Assembly: GCA_910585945.1 (NCBI GenBank)
Contig: CAJUHZ010000058.1
Span: 1 to 12,219, forward strand
DNA: 12,219 nucleotides
DNA from: an uncultured Bilophila sp.
Lineage (GTDB): Bacteria; Desulfobacterota; Desulfovibrionia; Desulfovibrionales; Desulfovibrionaceae
Reading direction: 5' to 3'
Both the position numbers and the translations under genes were made by a program. A model generated the notes under the pieces. It was given only the letters and a program-made list of their open reading frames with translations, had not been told where the DNA came from and ran no database searches. Position 1 is the first letter of the stretch; every line of letters begins with the position of its first letter. Positions 6,875 through 12,219 of the stretch are shown piece by piece.

Positions 6875-8182
6875 ATGTCAGCCCCCCGCTTTCTGCCCCA
6901 TCTGCCCGAAGAAACCCTTGCCGCGCGCCAGCTTGCCGGGGTGCGCCGGACCGTGGACCAGGCCATGCGCAATCCCGTCTACCGGGCGCGGCTCGCGGCT
7001 GTCGGCATCACGTCCGGGGCGGATATCGCCAGTCTCGACGACGTGCGGCGTCTGCCCTTCACCGACGTGACGGATCTGCGCGACGGCTACCCCCTGCCGC
7101 TGCTCTGCGTGCCGGAACGCGATGTGGTGCGCGTTCACGCTTCGTCCGGAACCACGGGCAAGCGCAAGATTCTGGCCTACACCCGCAAGGACGTGGAGAC
7201 CTTTGCGCTGCAAATGGCCCGCTGTTACGAACTGGCCGGCCTGACTCCGGAAGACCGGGTGCAGGTGGCCGTGGGTTACGGGCTGTGGACCGCCGGAGCC
7301 GGCTTTCAGCTCGGGAGCGAGCTTTTCGGCGCGCTGACCGTGCCTGTCGGGCCGGGCAACCTGGACATGCAGTTGCAACTGCTCATGGATCTCAAGGTCA
7401 CCTGTCTCGGGGCCACGGCCTCAATGGCCCTGCTGCTGGCCGAAGAAGTGGAGCGCCACGGCCTGCGCGACAGGCTCGCGCTGCGCAAGGTCATTTTCGG
7501 CGCGGAGCCGCACAGCCTCAAGATGCGCCGGGCCTTCACCGAAAAGCTCGGGCTGGAAGCCGCCTACGATATCGCGGGCATGACCGAGATGTACGGACCC
7601 GGCACCGGCCTGAACTGCGAAGTGGGCGAGGGCATCCACTACTGGGCCGATCTTTTCCTTGTGGAAATCATCGACCCCGCCACCTTGCAGCCTCTCCCCG
7701 CCGGAGAGGTGGGAGAAATGGTCGTCACCAGTCTGTGCAAGGAGGCTGTGCCCCTTGTCCGCTACCGCACGCACGATCTCACCCGCCTTATCCCCGAACC
7801 GTGCCCCTGCGGGCGCGCCATCCCCCGGCACGGCCACATCCGCGGCCGTTCGGACGACATGGTCATCTTCCGCGGGGTCAACATCTACCCCGGACAGATC
7901 GCGGACGTCCTGCACGCCTTCCCCGAAGCCGGCGGCGAATACCACATTGAACTGACCCGAAGTCAGGGCCTCGATCACATGCTGCTGCACGTCGAACGGG
8001 CGACTGCGGCCCCGGCCGATCTCGACGCCGATCTGGCGCGACGCATCAGCGACGAACTGCACCGACGGATCATGGCCAGAATCGACGTGCGCCTTGCCTC
8101 GCCCGGCTCACTCCCCCGCACCTTCTCCAAGGCCAAACGGGTGACCGATCTGCGTCTGGAAGACGGCGAGAGGGCCGGGTAG
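6875..8182 (+). CDS. Phenylacetate-CoA ligase family protein (PaaK-type)
   Basis: This 435-residue adenylate-forming enzyme probably activates an aryl acid such as phenylacetate to its CoA thioester with ATP. Family marks are the P-loop-like SSGTTGKRK (90-98), FGAEPHS (208-214), the adenylate-binding region YDIAGMTEMYGPG (231-243), RYRTHDLTR (297-304), RGRSDDM (323-329) in the hinge, and the C-terminal lysine motif LPRTFSKAKRV (413-423). Two starts are possible. ATG at 6875 is preferred because AAGGA lies 8 nt ahead of it; for ATG 6866 that site is too close. The rest of the phenylacetate catabolic genes are absent, as is usual in anaerobes, where such ligases handle aryl acids from amino-acid fermentation (e.g. 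with indolepyruvate oxidoreductase). The actual substrate is not decided by sequence. It diverges from purD. Confidence 0.93.
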   Translation: MSAPRFLPHLPEETLAARQLAGVRRTVDQAMRNPVYRARLAAVGITSGADIASLDDVRRLPFTDVTDLRDGYPLPLLCVPERDVVRVHASSGTTGKRKILAYTRKDVETFALQMARCYELAGLTPEDRVQVAVGYGLWTAGAGFQLGSELFGALTVPVGPGNLDMQLQLLMDLKVTCLGATASMALLLAEEVERHGLRDRLALRKVIFGAEPHSLKMRRAFTEKLGLEAAYDIAGMTEMYGPGTGLNCEVGEGIHYWADLFLVEIIDPATLQPLPAGEVGEMVVTSLCKEAVPLVRYRTHDLTRLIPEPCPCGRAIPRHGHIRGRSDDMVIFRGVNIYPGQIADVLHAFPEAGGEYHIELTRSQGLDHMLLHVERATAAPADLDADLARRISDELHRRIMARIDVRLASPGSLPRTFSKAKRVTDLRLEDGERAG

Positions 8183-8205
8183 CGCCGCTCCCCTTCTGAT
8201 TCCGC

Positions 8206-8234
8206 TTGATCCCGCCGCGAAGTCTTCGTATCCT
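8206..8234 (+). promoter_or_regulatory. Candidate promoter for dedA-asnS
   Basis: TTGATC (8206-8211, 4 of 6) and TATCCT (8229-8234, 4 of 6) are 17 nt apart, 24 nt after the ligase stop codon. Initiation here would give an unusually long leader of about 160 nt before the DedA gene. Prediction only. Confidence 0.35.
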
Positions 8235-8280
8235 GCACGGGCATGATCCCCGCGTGCGGCTTGCGGAGCGTCACCGGCCC

Positions 8281-8373
8281 GTTCCGACCTGGTTCGACCT
8301 GTTCCGGAGCGTTTCACGGCGGGAAAGGCTCCGTTCGCACAACGCGGTTCCGGGCGCCGCACGACGCCGGAAC
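8281..8373 (+). promoter_or_regulatory. Structured leader upstream of the DedA gene
   Basis: The 220-bp gap 8183-8402 holds no gene but several structures. GTTCCGACCTG (8281-8291) is followed at once by the near copy GTTCGACCTG (8292-8301). CGGAGC (8305-8310) pairs with GCTCCG (8328-8333). GTTCCGG (8347-8353) pairs with CCGGAAC (8367-8373), extendable by CG/CG with one bulged G. The last hairpin ends about 20 nt before the ribosome site (AAAAAAGG, about 8388-8395). It does not match a riboswitch class I recognise. Confidence 0.4.
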
Positions 8374-8402
8374 AAAACGCATTCCGAAAAAAGGCGCGCC
8401 GT

Positions 8403-9050
8403 ATGCCCGACGCTTCTCTCATCGCCCAGTTGTGTTCTTTCGTCGTCCATATCGATCAGCACCTTTTCGCGCTGGTGACCGAGTATGGCGCGTGGCTGCA
8501 CCTGTTCCTTTTCGTGATTGTGTTTTGCGAAACGGGGCTGGTGGTGACGCCTTTTCTGCCGGGCGATTCGCTGCTGTTCGCCACGGGCGCGCTGGCCGGA
8601 GCGGGTCTGCTGAGCTACCCTTTGAGCATGGCGATCCTCCTTGCCGCGGCCGTGCTTGGCGACGCCGTGAACTACGAAATCGGCAGGCATGTCGGGCCGG
8701 GCATCTTCAGGCGGGAGACCCGCTTTCTCAACAAGGCCCACCTGCTCAGGGCCCATGCCTTTTACGAGCGGCACGGGGGCAAGGCCATCATCCTCGCCCG
8801 GTTCGTGCCCATTGTGCGCACCTTTGCGCCGTTTGTGGCCGGCGTGGCCCTGATGCACCCGGCGCGGTTCCTGTCCTTCAATATCGTGGGCGCGTTGCTG
8901 TGGGTGGCCGGTCTGGTCTCGGCCGGCTATTTTCTCGGCAACATCCCGGCGGTCAAAAACAATTTCAGCCTGGTGGTCTACGGCATCATCTCCGTTTCCC
9001 TGTTGCCGGTGGTTGTGGAATTTCTCCGCGCGAAGCTGCGGAACAACTGA
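8403..9050 (+). CDS. DedA-family (SNARE-associated / VTT domain) membrane protein
   Basis: This 215-residue inner-membrane protein belongs to the DedA family. Some members recycle the lipid carrier undecaprenyl phosphate across the membrane and support envelope homeostasis and proton-motive force. Hydrophobic segments lie at about 31-50, 56-70, 75-90, 142-153, 157-180 and 187-205. Diagnostic residues are Glu43 in FCETGLVVTPFLPGDSLLF with Asp55 in the PGD element, and the two arginines of RFVPIVRTFAPFVAG (Arg133 and Arg139), which together form the family's acidic/basic signature. The ATG at 8403 follows an AAAAAAGG ribosome site. It lies after a structured 220-bp leader and 35 nt before asnS. 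Membership is secure; the transported lipid is inferred from the family, and no other envelope gene is adjacent. Confidence 0.93.
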   Translation: MPDASLIAQLCSFVVHIDQHLFALVTEYGAWLHLFLFVIVFCETGLVVTPFLPGDSLLFATGALAGAGLLSYPLSMAILLAAAVLGDAVNYEIGRHVGPGIFRRETRFLNKAHLLRAHAFYERHGGKAIILARFVPIVRTFAPFVAGVALMHPARFLSFNIVGALLWVAGLVSAGYFLGNIPAVKNNFSLVVYGIISVSLLPVVVEFLRAKLRNN

Positions 9051-9052
9051 AC

Positions 9053-9074
9053 CGCGCGTTGCAGCGCGTTTTTT
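9053..9074 (+). terminator. Terminator or attenuator hairpin in the dedA-asnS gap
   Basis: CGCGC (9053-9057) pairs with GCGCG (9064-9068) across loop GTTGCA, followed directly by six T residues (9069-9074). This is a compact intrinsic-terminator shape. It sits 3 nt after the dedA stop and immediately before the asnS ribosome site CGGAGG (9075-9080). There is no room for an asnS promoter after it, so asnS must be expressed by read-through or under control of this hairpin. Confidence 0.55.
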
Positions 9075-9085
9075 CGGAGGCGGCC

Positions 9086-10459
9086 ATGTCCTTCACGCCT
9101 GTCGTTGACATTCTGCATTCCGCAACGCCCCTTGAGCGGGTCCGGATCGGCGGGTGGGTCCGCACCCGGCGCGACGCCAAGGGCTTCACCTTCCTTGAAC
9201 TGAACGACGGTTCCTGCCTTGCCAACGTGCAGTGCATTGTGGATGAGGGCACGCCGGCCCACGCCCGCCTTGAGGGCGTGAACACCGGGGCGGCCGTGGC
9301 TGTTTCCGGCGCGCTGGTCGAGTCTCCGGGCAAGGGGCAGAAATGGGAAGTCCGCGCCGAAGAGATGACGGTCTTCGGCCTGGCCGATCCCGAGAGTTTC
9401 CCCCTTCAGAAAAAGCGGCATTCCGACGAATTCCTCCGCTCCATCGCCCACCTGCGGGCGCGGACGAACAAATACGGCGCGGCCTTCCGCATCCGTTCCG
9501 AGGCGGCGCTGGCCGTGCACCGCTTTTTTGCCGGGCGCGGTTTCGCCTGCGTGCACACTCCGGTTCTGACAGGTTCGGACTGCGAGGGCGCAGGTGAAAT
9601 GTTCCGCGTGACCACGGGCGACGTCTGCGGCGCGCCGGCCCCGGCAAACGGCGATGAATTTTTCGGCAAGGCGTGCAACCTGACCGTCTCGGGCCAGCTT
9701 GAAGCGGAATGCCTGGCCCTCGGCCTTGGCAAGGTCTACTCCTTCGGGCCGACTTTCCGGGCGGAAAACTCCAATACGCCGCGCCATGCGGCGGAATTCT
9801 GGATGATCGAACCCGAAGCCGCCTTTGCCGATCTTGAAGACAACATGGAACTGGGGGAAAGCCTGACCCGCTTTGTCGTCGGTCAGGTCCTGGAACGCCG
9901 CGCCGAGGATGTGGAACTCTTCGACAAGTTTGTGGACAAGGGGCTGATCGCGCGGCTTCAGAGCATTGTCGAACAGCCCTTTGCCCGCTGTCCGTATCGG
10001 GAGGCGGTGAAGATTCTGGCTTCCAGCGGCCGCGCATTCGACTTCCCCGCTGTTTTCGGCAAGGATCTCCAGACCGAGCACGAGCGCTTTCTCAGTGAGG
10101 AACATTTCAAGCGGCCGGTGATTGTCTTTGATTATCCGAAAGAAATCAAGGCGTTCTATATGCGGCTCAATGACGATGGAGAAACGGTGGCCGCCATGGA
10201 TGTGCTTGTGCCCCGTATTGGCGAGCTGATCGGCGGGAGCCAGCGCGAGGAGCGCCTGGACGTGCTGACGGCCCGTATCCGCGAGCTTGGGCAGGACCCG
10301 GCCGCGTACTGGTGGTACCTTGATCTGCGCCGCTTCGGGAGCGTGCCGCATTCCGGCTTCGGCATGGGCTTTGAGCGGCTGGTCATGCTGCTCACCGGCA
10401 TTTCAAACATCAGGGACGCGATCCCCTTCCCGCGTACGCCGGGATCGCTGGAGTTTTAG
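9086..10459 (+). CDS. asnS: Asparaginyl-tRNA synthetase AsnS
   Basis: AsnRS is a class IIb synthetase that charges tRNA-Asn with asparagine. The 457-residue length is close to the E. coli enzyme. An N-terminal OB-fold anticodon-binding domain (about 17-105, starting VRIGGWVRTRRDAKGFTFLE) precedes the catalytic domain. That domain shows the VHTPVLTGSDCEGAGEMF region (156-173), motif 2 FRAENSNTPRHAAEFWMIE (224-242) and motif 3 GFGMGFERL (424-432), and ends IRDAIPFPRTPG. The AsnRS call over AspRS rests on the close match through the KRHS-x-E(F/Y)LR and motif 2 regions and the short length without the bacterial AspRS insertion. The ATG at 9086 follows CGGAGG by 5 nt. Its TAG stop lies inside the stem of the hairpin 10456-10493. 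Presence of this enzyme means direct Asn-tRNA charging is available. Confidence 0.97.
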   Translation: MSFTPVVDILHSATPLERVRIGGWVRTRRDAKGFTFLELNDGSCLANVQCIVDEGTPAHARLEGVNTGAAVAVSGALVESPGKGQKWEVRAEEMTVFGLADPESFPLQKKRHSDEFLRSIAHLRARTNKYGAAFRIRSEAALAVHRFFAGRGFACVHTPVLTGSDCEGAGEMFRVTTGDVCGAPAPANGDEFFGKACNLTVSGQLEAECLALGLGKVYSFGPTFRAENSNTPRHAAEFWMIEPEAAFADLEDNMELGESLTRFVVGQVLERRAEDVELFDKFVDKGLIARLQSIVEQPFARCPYREAVKILASSGRAFDFPAVFGKDLQTEHERFLSEEHFKRPVIVFDYPKEIKAFYMRLNDDGETVAAMDVLVPRIGELIGGSQREERLDVLTARIRELGQDPAAYWWYLDLRRFGSVPHSGFGMGFERLVMLLTGISNIRDAIPFPRTPGSLEF

Positions 10460-10493
10460 AGCATTGCCTCAATGAAATTGGGCAATGCTCTAA
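10456..10493. terminator. Long hairpin containing the asnS stop codon
   Basis: A perfect 13-bp stem pairs 10456-10468 (TTAGAGCATTGCC) with 10481-10493 (GGCAATGCTCTAA); an inner CAAT/ATTG stem (10470-10473 with 10477-10480) and loop GAA cap it. The TAG stop is in the left arm. No T tract follows, so it may act as an mRNA 3'-end stabiliser or as a non-classical terminator. It is the first of four adjacent hairpins. Confidence 0.45.
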
Positions 10494-10603
10494 CGCGACT
10501 TTGCCTGCAAAGGCGCGCGAGAATATCTCAAGGCGAACCTGCTTCGCCGTTAAGAGATATTCTCATGCGTAATATGCTATAGAAGCTTCTTCAGACAGCT
10601 TCT
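10494..10603. repeat. Three further adjacent hairpins: probable mosaic intergenic repeat
   Basis: CGCG (10494-10497) and TTTG (10500-10503) pair with CAAA (10508-10511) and CGCG (10514-10517). GAGAATATCTC (10519-10529) pairs perfectly with GAGATATTCTC (10554-10564), with an inner GGCGAA (10532-10537) and TTCGCC (10543-10548) stem and loop CCTGC. AGAAGCT (10581-10587) pairs with AGCTTCT (10597-10603). Together with 10456-10493 the stretch is almost entirely foldable, like dispersed BIME or MITE-like elements. Only one copy is in the window, so that it is dispersed is an inference. Confidence 0.5.
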
Positions 10604-10631
10604 TAGAGCCAGCAACAAAATGCTACAGGGA

Positions 10632-10659
10632 TTGACAGGCGTCATGCATGGAATACATG
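10632..10659 (+). promoter_or_regulatory. Promoter of the toxin-antitoxin operon
   Basis: A perfect -35 box TTGACA (10632-10637) is followed after 16 nt by a weak -10 candidate TACATG (10654-10659). Its downstream half is covered by the operator palindrome, as expected for a self-repressed toxin-antitoxin operon. Confidence 0.55.
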
Positions 10660-10665
10660 TATGAC
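10641..10665. promoter_or_regulatory. Palindromic operator of the toxin-antitoxin operon
   Basis: The left arm GTCATGCATG (10641-10650) and right arm CATGTATGAC (10656-10665) are inverted repeats with one mismatch, separated by GAATA. The site covers the promoter spacer and -10 region and ends next to the ribosome site AGAAGGAG (10666-10673). The ribbon-helix-helix antitoxin is the obvious ligand; binding is inferred. Confidence 0.6.
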
Positions 10666-10680
10666 AGAAGGAGACTCCCC

Positions 10681-10905
10681 ATGCTCACGATCCGGCTCCC
10701 TGCCGAAATGAACGCGCGCCTTACCTTTTTGGCGGACGCTACGCATCGCCCCAAAAGCTTTTATGTGCGTGAAGCGCTGGAGCGCAGCCTCGAGGACATT
10801 GAAGACGCTTATCTTGCGGAAGCAGTCTTGGAACGATTCCGCGCCAGTGGCGAAAAGGCCATCCCTCTGGAAGAAGTGGAGCGCCGTCTTGGCCTGGCAG
10901 ATTGA
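10681..10905 (+). CDS. Ribbon-helix-helix antitoxin, RelB/DUF6290-like
   Basis: This 74-residue protein is the antitoxin of a type II toxin-antitoxin pair. The N-terminal strand MLTIRLP (1-7) and two helices (about 8-20 and 25-38, with KSFYVREALERSLEDIED) form a ribbon-helix-helix DNA-binding dimer. The acidic C-terminal part (about 40-74, AEAVLERFRASGEKAIPLEE and beyond) should wrap and neutralise the toxin. The ATG at 10681 is preferred because AGAAGGAG lies 7 nt ahead; an in-frame ATG at 10648 would lie inside the operator palindrome. The stop overlaps the toxin start region. Expected behaviour from the family is that the protein represses its own promoter through 10641-10665, more tightly with toxin bound, and is degraded by a protease under stress. 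It is visibly less GC-rich than asnS. Confidence 0.88.
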   Translation: MLTIRLPAEMNARLTFLADATHRPKSFYVREALERSLEDIEDAYLAEAVLERFRASGEKAIPLEEVERRLGLAD

Positions 10906-11158
10906 ATTTACACCGGAAGCGAATAAAGCTCTTGTCGGCCTTGGAAGCAATGCAGCGAAACAGATTGCCAGATTCATGCGTCAAAGAGTTTCCAATCTGG
11001 ATGACCCGCGCAGTATTGGCGAACCGATGAAAGGTTCCCGTTTTGCTGGTCTGTGGCGTTATCGTTCAGGAGATTATCGGATTTTGTGTGAAATCCGGGA
11101 CGAAAAAATAACCATTCTCGTTGTGTCTCTGGGGCACCGGAGAGAAGTTTACAAGTGA
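10889..11158 (+). CDS. RelE/ParE-superfamily toxin, RelE-like
   Basis: This 89-residue toxin probably cleaves mRNA on the ribosome, as RelE does; a ParE-type gyrase target cannot be fully excluded. I place the start at TTG 10889 because it gives the canonical (M)AWQIEFTPEA N-terminus, has GGAG (10878-10881) 7 nt upstream, and overlaps the antitoxin end by 17 nt, as is typical of these pairs. The longer open frame upstream (from 10763) is the antitoxin gene in another frame. Core features are DDPRSIGEPMKGS (38-50), GLWRYRSGDYRILCEI (54-69) and the C-terminal GHRREVY (82-88). Lys48, Arg57, Arg84 or Arg85, and Tyr88 are candidates for the RelE catalytic basic and tyrosine residues. Base composition is lower in GC than the neighbouring housekeeping genes, which suggests acquisition. 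Confidence 0.88.
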   Translation: MAWQIEFTPEANKALVGLGSNAAKQIARFMRQRVSNLDDPRSIGEPMKGSRFAGLWRYRSGDYRILCEIRDEKITILVVSLGHRREVYK

Positions 11159-11263
11159 CCCGCGGCTCGACGGCGGCTACGCTGTTGTTGCCCCGGCGTT
11201 CTGATAAGGTCTGGCCCTGAAGCGGGATTTCACGGAACCCCTTGATCCGAAAAAGGCGTTATC

Positions 11264-11716
11264 ATGAAACTTGCGGAAGCGCTTATACAACGCAGCGACA
11301 TTCAGAAGAACATTGCCCAACTTCGGGAACGCCTCGTGCTCAACGCGAAGGTGCAGGAAGGCGACAGCCCGGCGGAAAACCCGGAAGCGCTCATGGATGC
11401 GCTTGCTTCCCAGACCGCCGCGTTTATTGAGCTGGTTCGGCGCATCAACAGGACAAACGCCGCGCCTCTTGCGGACGGCATCCGCATTGCGGATCTTCTG
11501 ACGGAACGCGACGCCCTCACCACCCAGGCAAAAATTCTGCGCGAATTTCTCAAGGAAGCAGCCGCCAGGACAGATCGCTATTCCGCCAAGGAAATAGCCA
11601 TCCTGAGCACCGTCAACGTCGCGGAAAAGCAGAAGGCAGTGGATCTGCTCGCCAAACATATCCGCGAACTTGACACGCGGATTCAGGGACTCAACTGGAC
11701 GACCGATCTGCTGTGA
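11264..11716 (+). CDS. DIP1984 family protein of unknown function
   Basis: This 150-residue soluble protein matches the DIP1984 family, sometimes mislabelled septicolysin. Recognisable family stretches are the start MKLAEALIQRSDIQKNIAQL, LRERLVLNAKVQEGDSPAE (20-38), RRINRTNAA (59-67), LTERDALTTQAKILREF (79-95), DRYSAKEIAILSTV (104-117) and the C-terminal LDTRIQGLNWTTDLL (136-150). Long stretches of heptad-like helix suggest an antiparallel coiled coil. There is no signal peptide, which argues against a secreted cytolysin. The ATG at 11264 follows AAAAAGG. It lies 105 bp after the toxin gene on the same strand, with no clear terminator between, so read-through is possible. I know of no established biochemical role for the family. 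Confidence 0.9.
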   Translation: MKLAEALIQRSDIQKNIAQLRERLVLNAKVQEGDSPAENPEALMDALASQTAAFIELVRRINRTNAAPLADGIRIADLLTERDALTTQAKILREFLKEAAARTDRYSAKEIAILSTVNVAEKQKAVDLLAKHIRELDTRIQGLNWTTDLL

Positions 11717-11891
11717 TTTCGGAGCCGGTAGCAGCACGGGGGCGGATATGAAAAAACACGATCATGCAACACGGAGCAGTTGCGCCTGAATACGGTATTG
11801 CTCTGTATTGTCACACCAGTATGCATACAACATATCCTTACTACCTCATGTCGACCCGTGCCGCGAGGGAGGGACAGGGGATTGCTCCGAT

Positions 11892-11916
11892 GCAGGCGGA
11901 AACACGTTCCGCCTGC
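11892..11916. terminator. Strong GC hairpin after the DIP1984 gene
   Basis: A perfect 10-bp stem pairs 11892-11901 with 11907-11916 around loop ACACG. It lies 175 nt after the DIP1984 stop and lacks a T tract, so it may be a structural element of a small RNA or a gene-end repeat rather than a terminator. Confidence 0.35.
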
Positions 11917-12107
11917 GCGCGGCATCGCTCAACGCCGCACGCGCCGCGCCTGCCGGCGGTCATACGGGAGTTCGTGACCTCAACCGAGGGGGCCGGGGAA
12001 GCTTCAGCCGTTAGCCAGCCCTCATGAAGACGCCGTAAGACGCCGTTCCACGAAAGCCGTTTTTTCCGGCCGGCAAGGCAAACATTGGACGAAGCTGTAT
12101 TTGGACA

Positions 12108-12167
12108 TGCCGCAAGGTCAATGTCCCCCCCGCTCGTCGCGGTCCGCACAAAGGCGGCCTTGCGGCA
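12108..12167. repeat. 10-bp inverted repeat with a 40-nt centre
   Basis: TGCCGCAAGG (12108-12117) is the exact reverse complement of CCTTGCGGCA (12158-12167). The 40-nt centre is GC-rich, with C7 and CGCTCGTCGCGG parts. It could be the stem of a structured RNA or the ends of a small element. No flanking duplication is visible. Confidence 0.4.
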
Positions 12168-12219
12168 GGCGGGTTCATGAGGACTGACCCTGAACAGAGC
12201 CGCCGAGACTCCCGCATCT

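Larger units (their letters stand above)
11717..12219. other. Gene-free tail with several inverted repeats
   Basis: I see no supportable gene in these 503 bp; the open frames present lack ribosome sites and give low-complexity Arg/Ala/Pro-rich peptides. Structures include: AATAC-G-GTATT (11789-11799); direct GTATTG repeats at 11795-11800 and 11805-11810; the perfect palindrome GTATGCATAC (11819-11828); a strong hairpin GCAGGCGGAA (11892-11901) with TTCCGCCTGC (11907-11916); GGTCA/TGACC (11958-11962 and 11975-11979); paired GACGCCGT units near 12029-12046; and a T6 run near 12060. The stretch 11750-11850 is AT-richer and has promoter-like boxes on both strands (TTGTCA at 11808-11813 on plus). 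It may be a regulatory or small-RNA region. Confidence 0.5.

Noticed and set aside
5491..7950. Very long plus-strand open frame (819 codons) over purD and the start of the aryl-CoA ligase gene
   Set aside because: It is antisense to purD and out of frame with the ligase, gives Arg/Gly/His-rich low-complexity protein, and arises from high GC at codon position three of the real genes.
8243..9085. In-frame upstream extension of asnS through the whole DedA gene
   Set aside because: The open frame is accidental. AsnRS homology begins at ATG 9086 with CGGAGG before it, and the DedA gene in another frame explains the upstream DNA.
10456..10620. CRISPR array or insertion sequence at the hairpin cluster
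   Set aside because: The stems differ from one another, there are no regular direct repeats with unique spacers, and there is no transposase.
11841..12149. 102-codon minus-strand frame in the tail, and overlapping frames on plus
   Set aside because: No ribosome site, no recognisable motif, and a Cys/Arg/Ala-rich composition typical of non-coding GC-rich DNA.
11717..12219. tRNA, tmRNA, SRP or 6S RNA gene in the tail
   Set aside because: I found no cloverleaf, CCA end or conserved core sequence of these RNAs on either strand.

Overview
The window looks like chromosomal DNA of a GC-rich anaerobic deltaproteobacterium, most likely a Desulfovibrio-type sulfate reducer. That placement is an inference from gene content (two-cluster ferredoxin-like DUF362 protein, stand-alone aryl-CoA ligase, AsnRS), base composition and the GC-rich gene-end hairpins; there is no rRNA or other marker that fixes the species.

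Layout. A small conserved gene of unknown function (173-553, +) has its own good promoter and converges on a long minus-strand gene series, 618-6726. Read in transcription order this is purD, purE, lepB, a DUF362 iron-sulfur protein, mnmG and an NlpC/P60 lipoprotein. The gaps are short (53, 35, 27 and 46 nt, then a GTGA start/stop overlap), so this is probably one operon or two joined ones, with a weak terminator-like signal between purE and lepB. It joins purine synthesis, signal-peptide cleavage, tRNA wobble modification and cell-wall remodelling: housekeeping genes with no single pathway.

A 148-bp divergent region separates purD from a plus-strand group: a PaaK-type phenylacetate-CoA ligase (6875-8182), a structured 220-bp leader, a DedA-family membrane protein (8403-9050) and asparaginyl-tRNA synthetase asnS (9086-10459). 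A short GC hairpin followed by six T residues lies in the 35-nt dedA-asnS gap, directly in front of the asnS ribosome binding site.

From 10456 the character changes. The asnS stop codon is built into the first of four consecutive hairpins (10456-10603). A visibly less GC-rich type II toxin-antitoxin module of RelB/RelE type follows (10681-11158), with a consensus -35 box, a palindromic operator over the -10 region, and a toxin gene that overlaps the antitoxin gene and starts at TTG. A DIP1984-family gene of unknown function (11264-11716) comes next. The last 503 bp hold no gene I can support, but contain several inverted and direct repeats.

I found no clear candidate for a wholly new defence or mobile system. 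The most interesting stretch is 10456-12219: a multi-hairpin element, a self-regulated toxin-antitoxin cassette, an uncharacterised small protein family and a structured non-coding tail.
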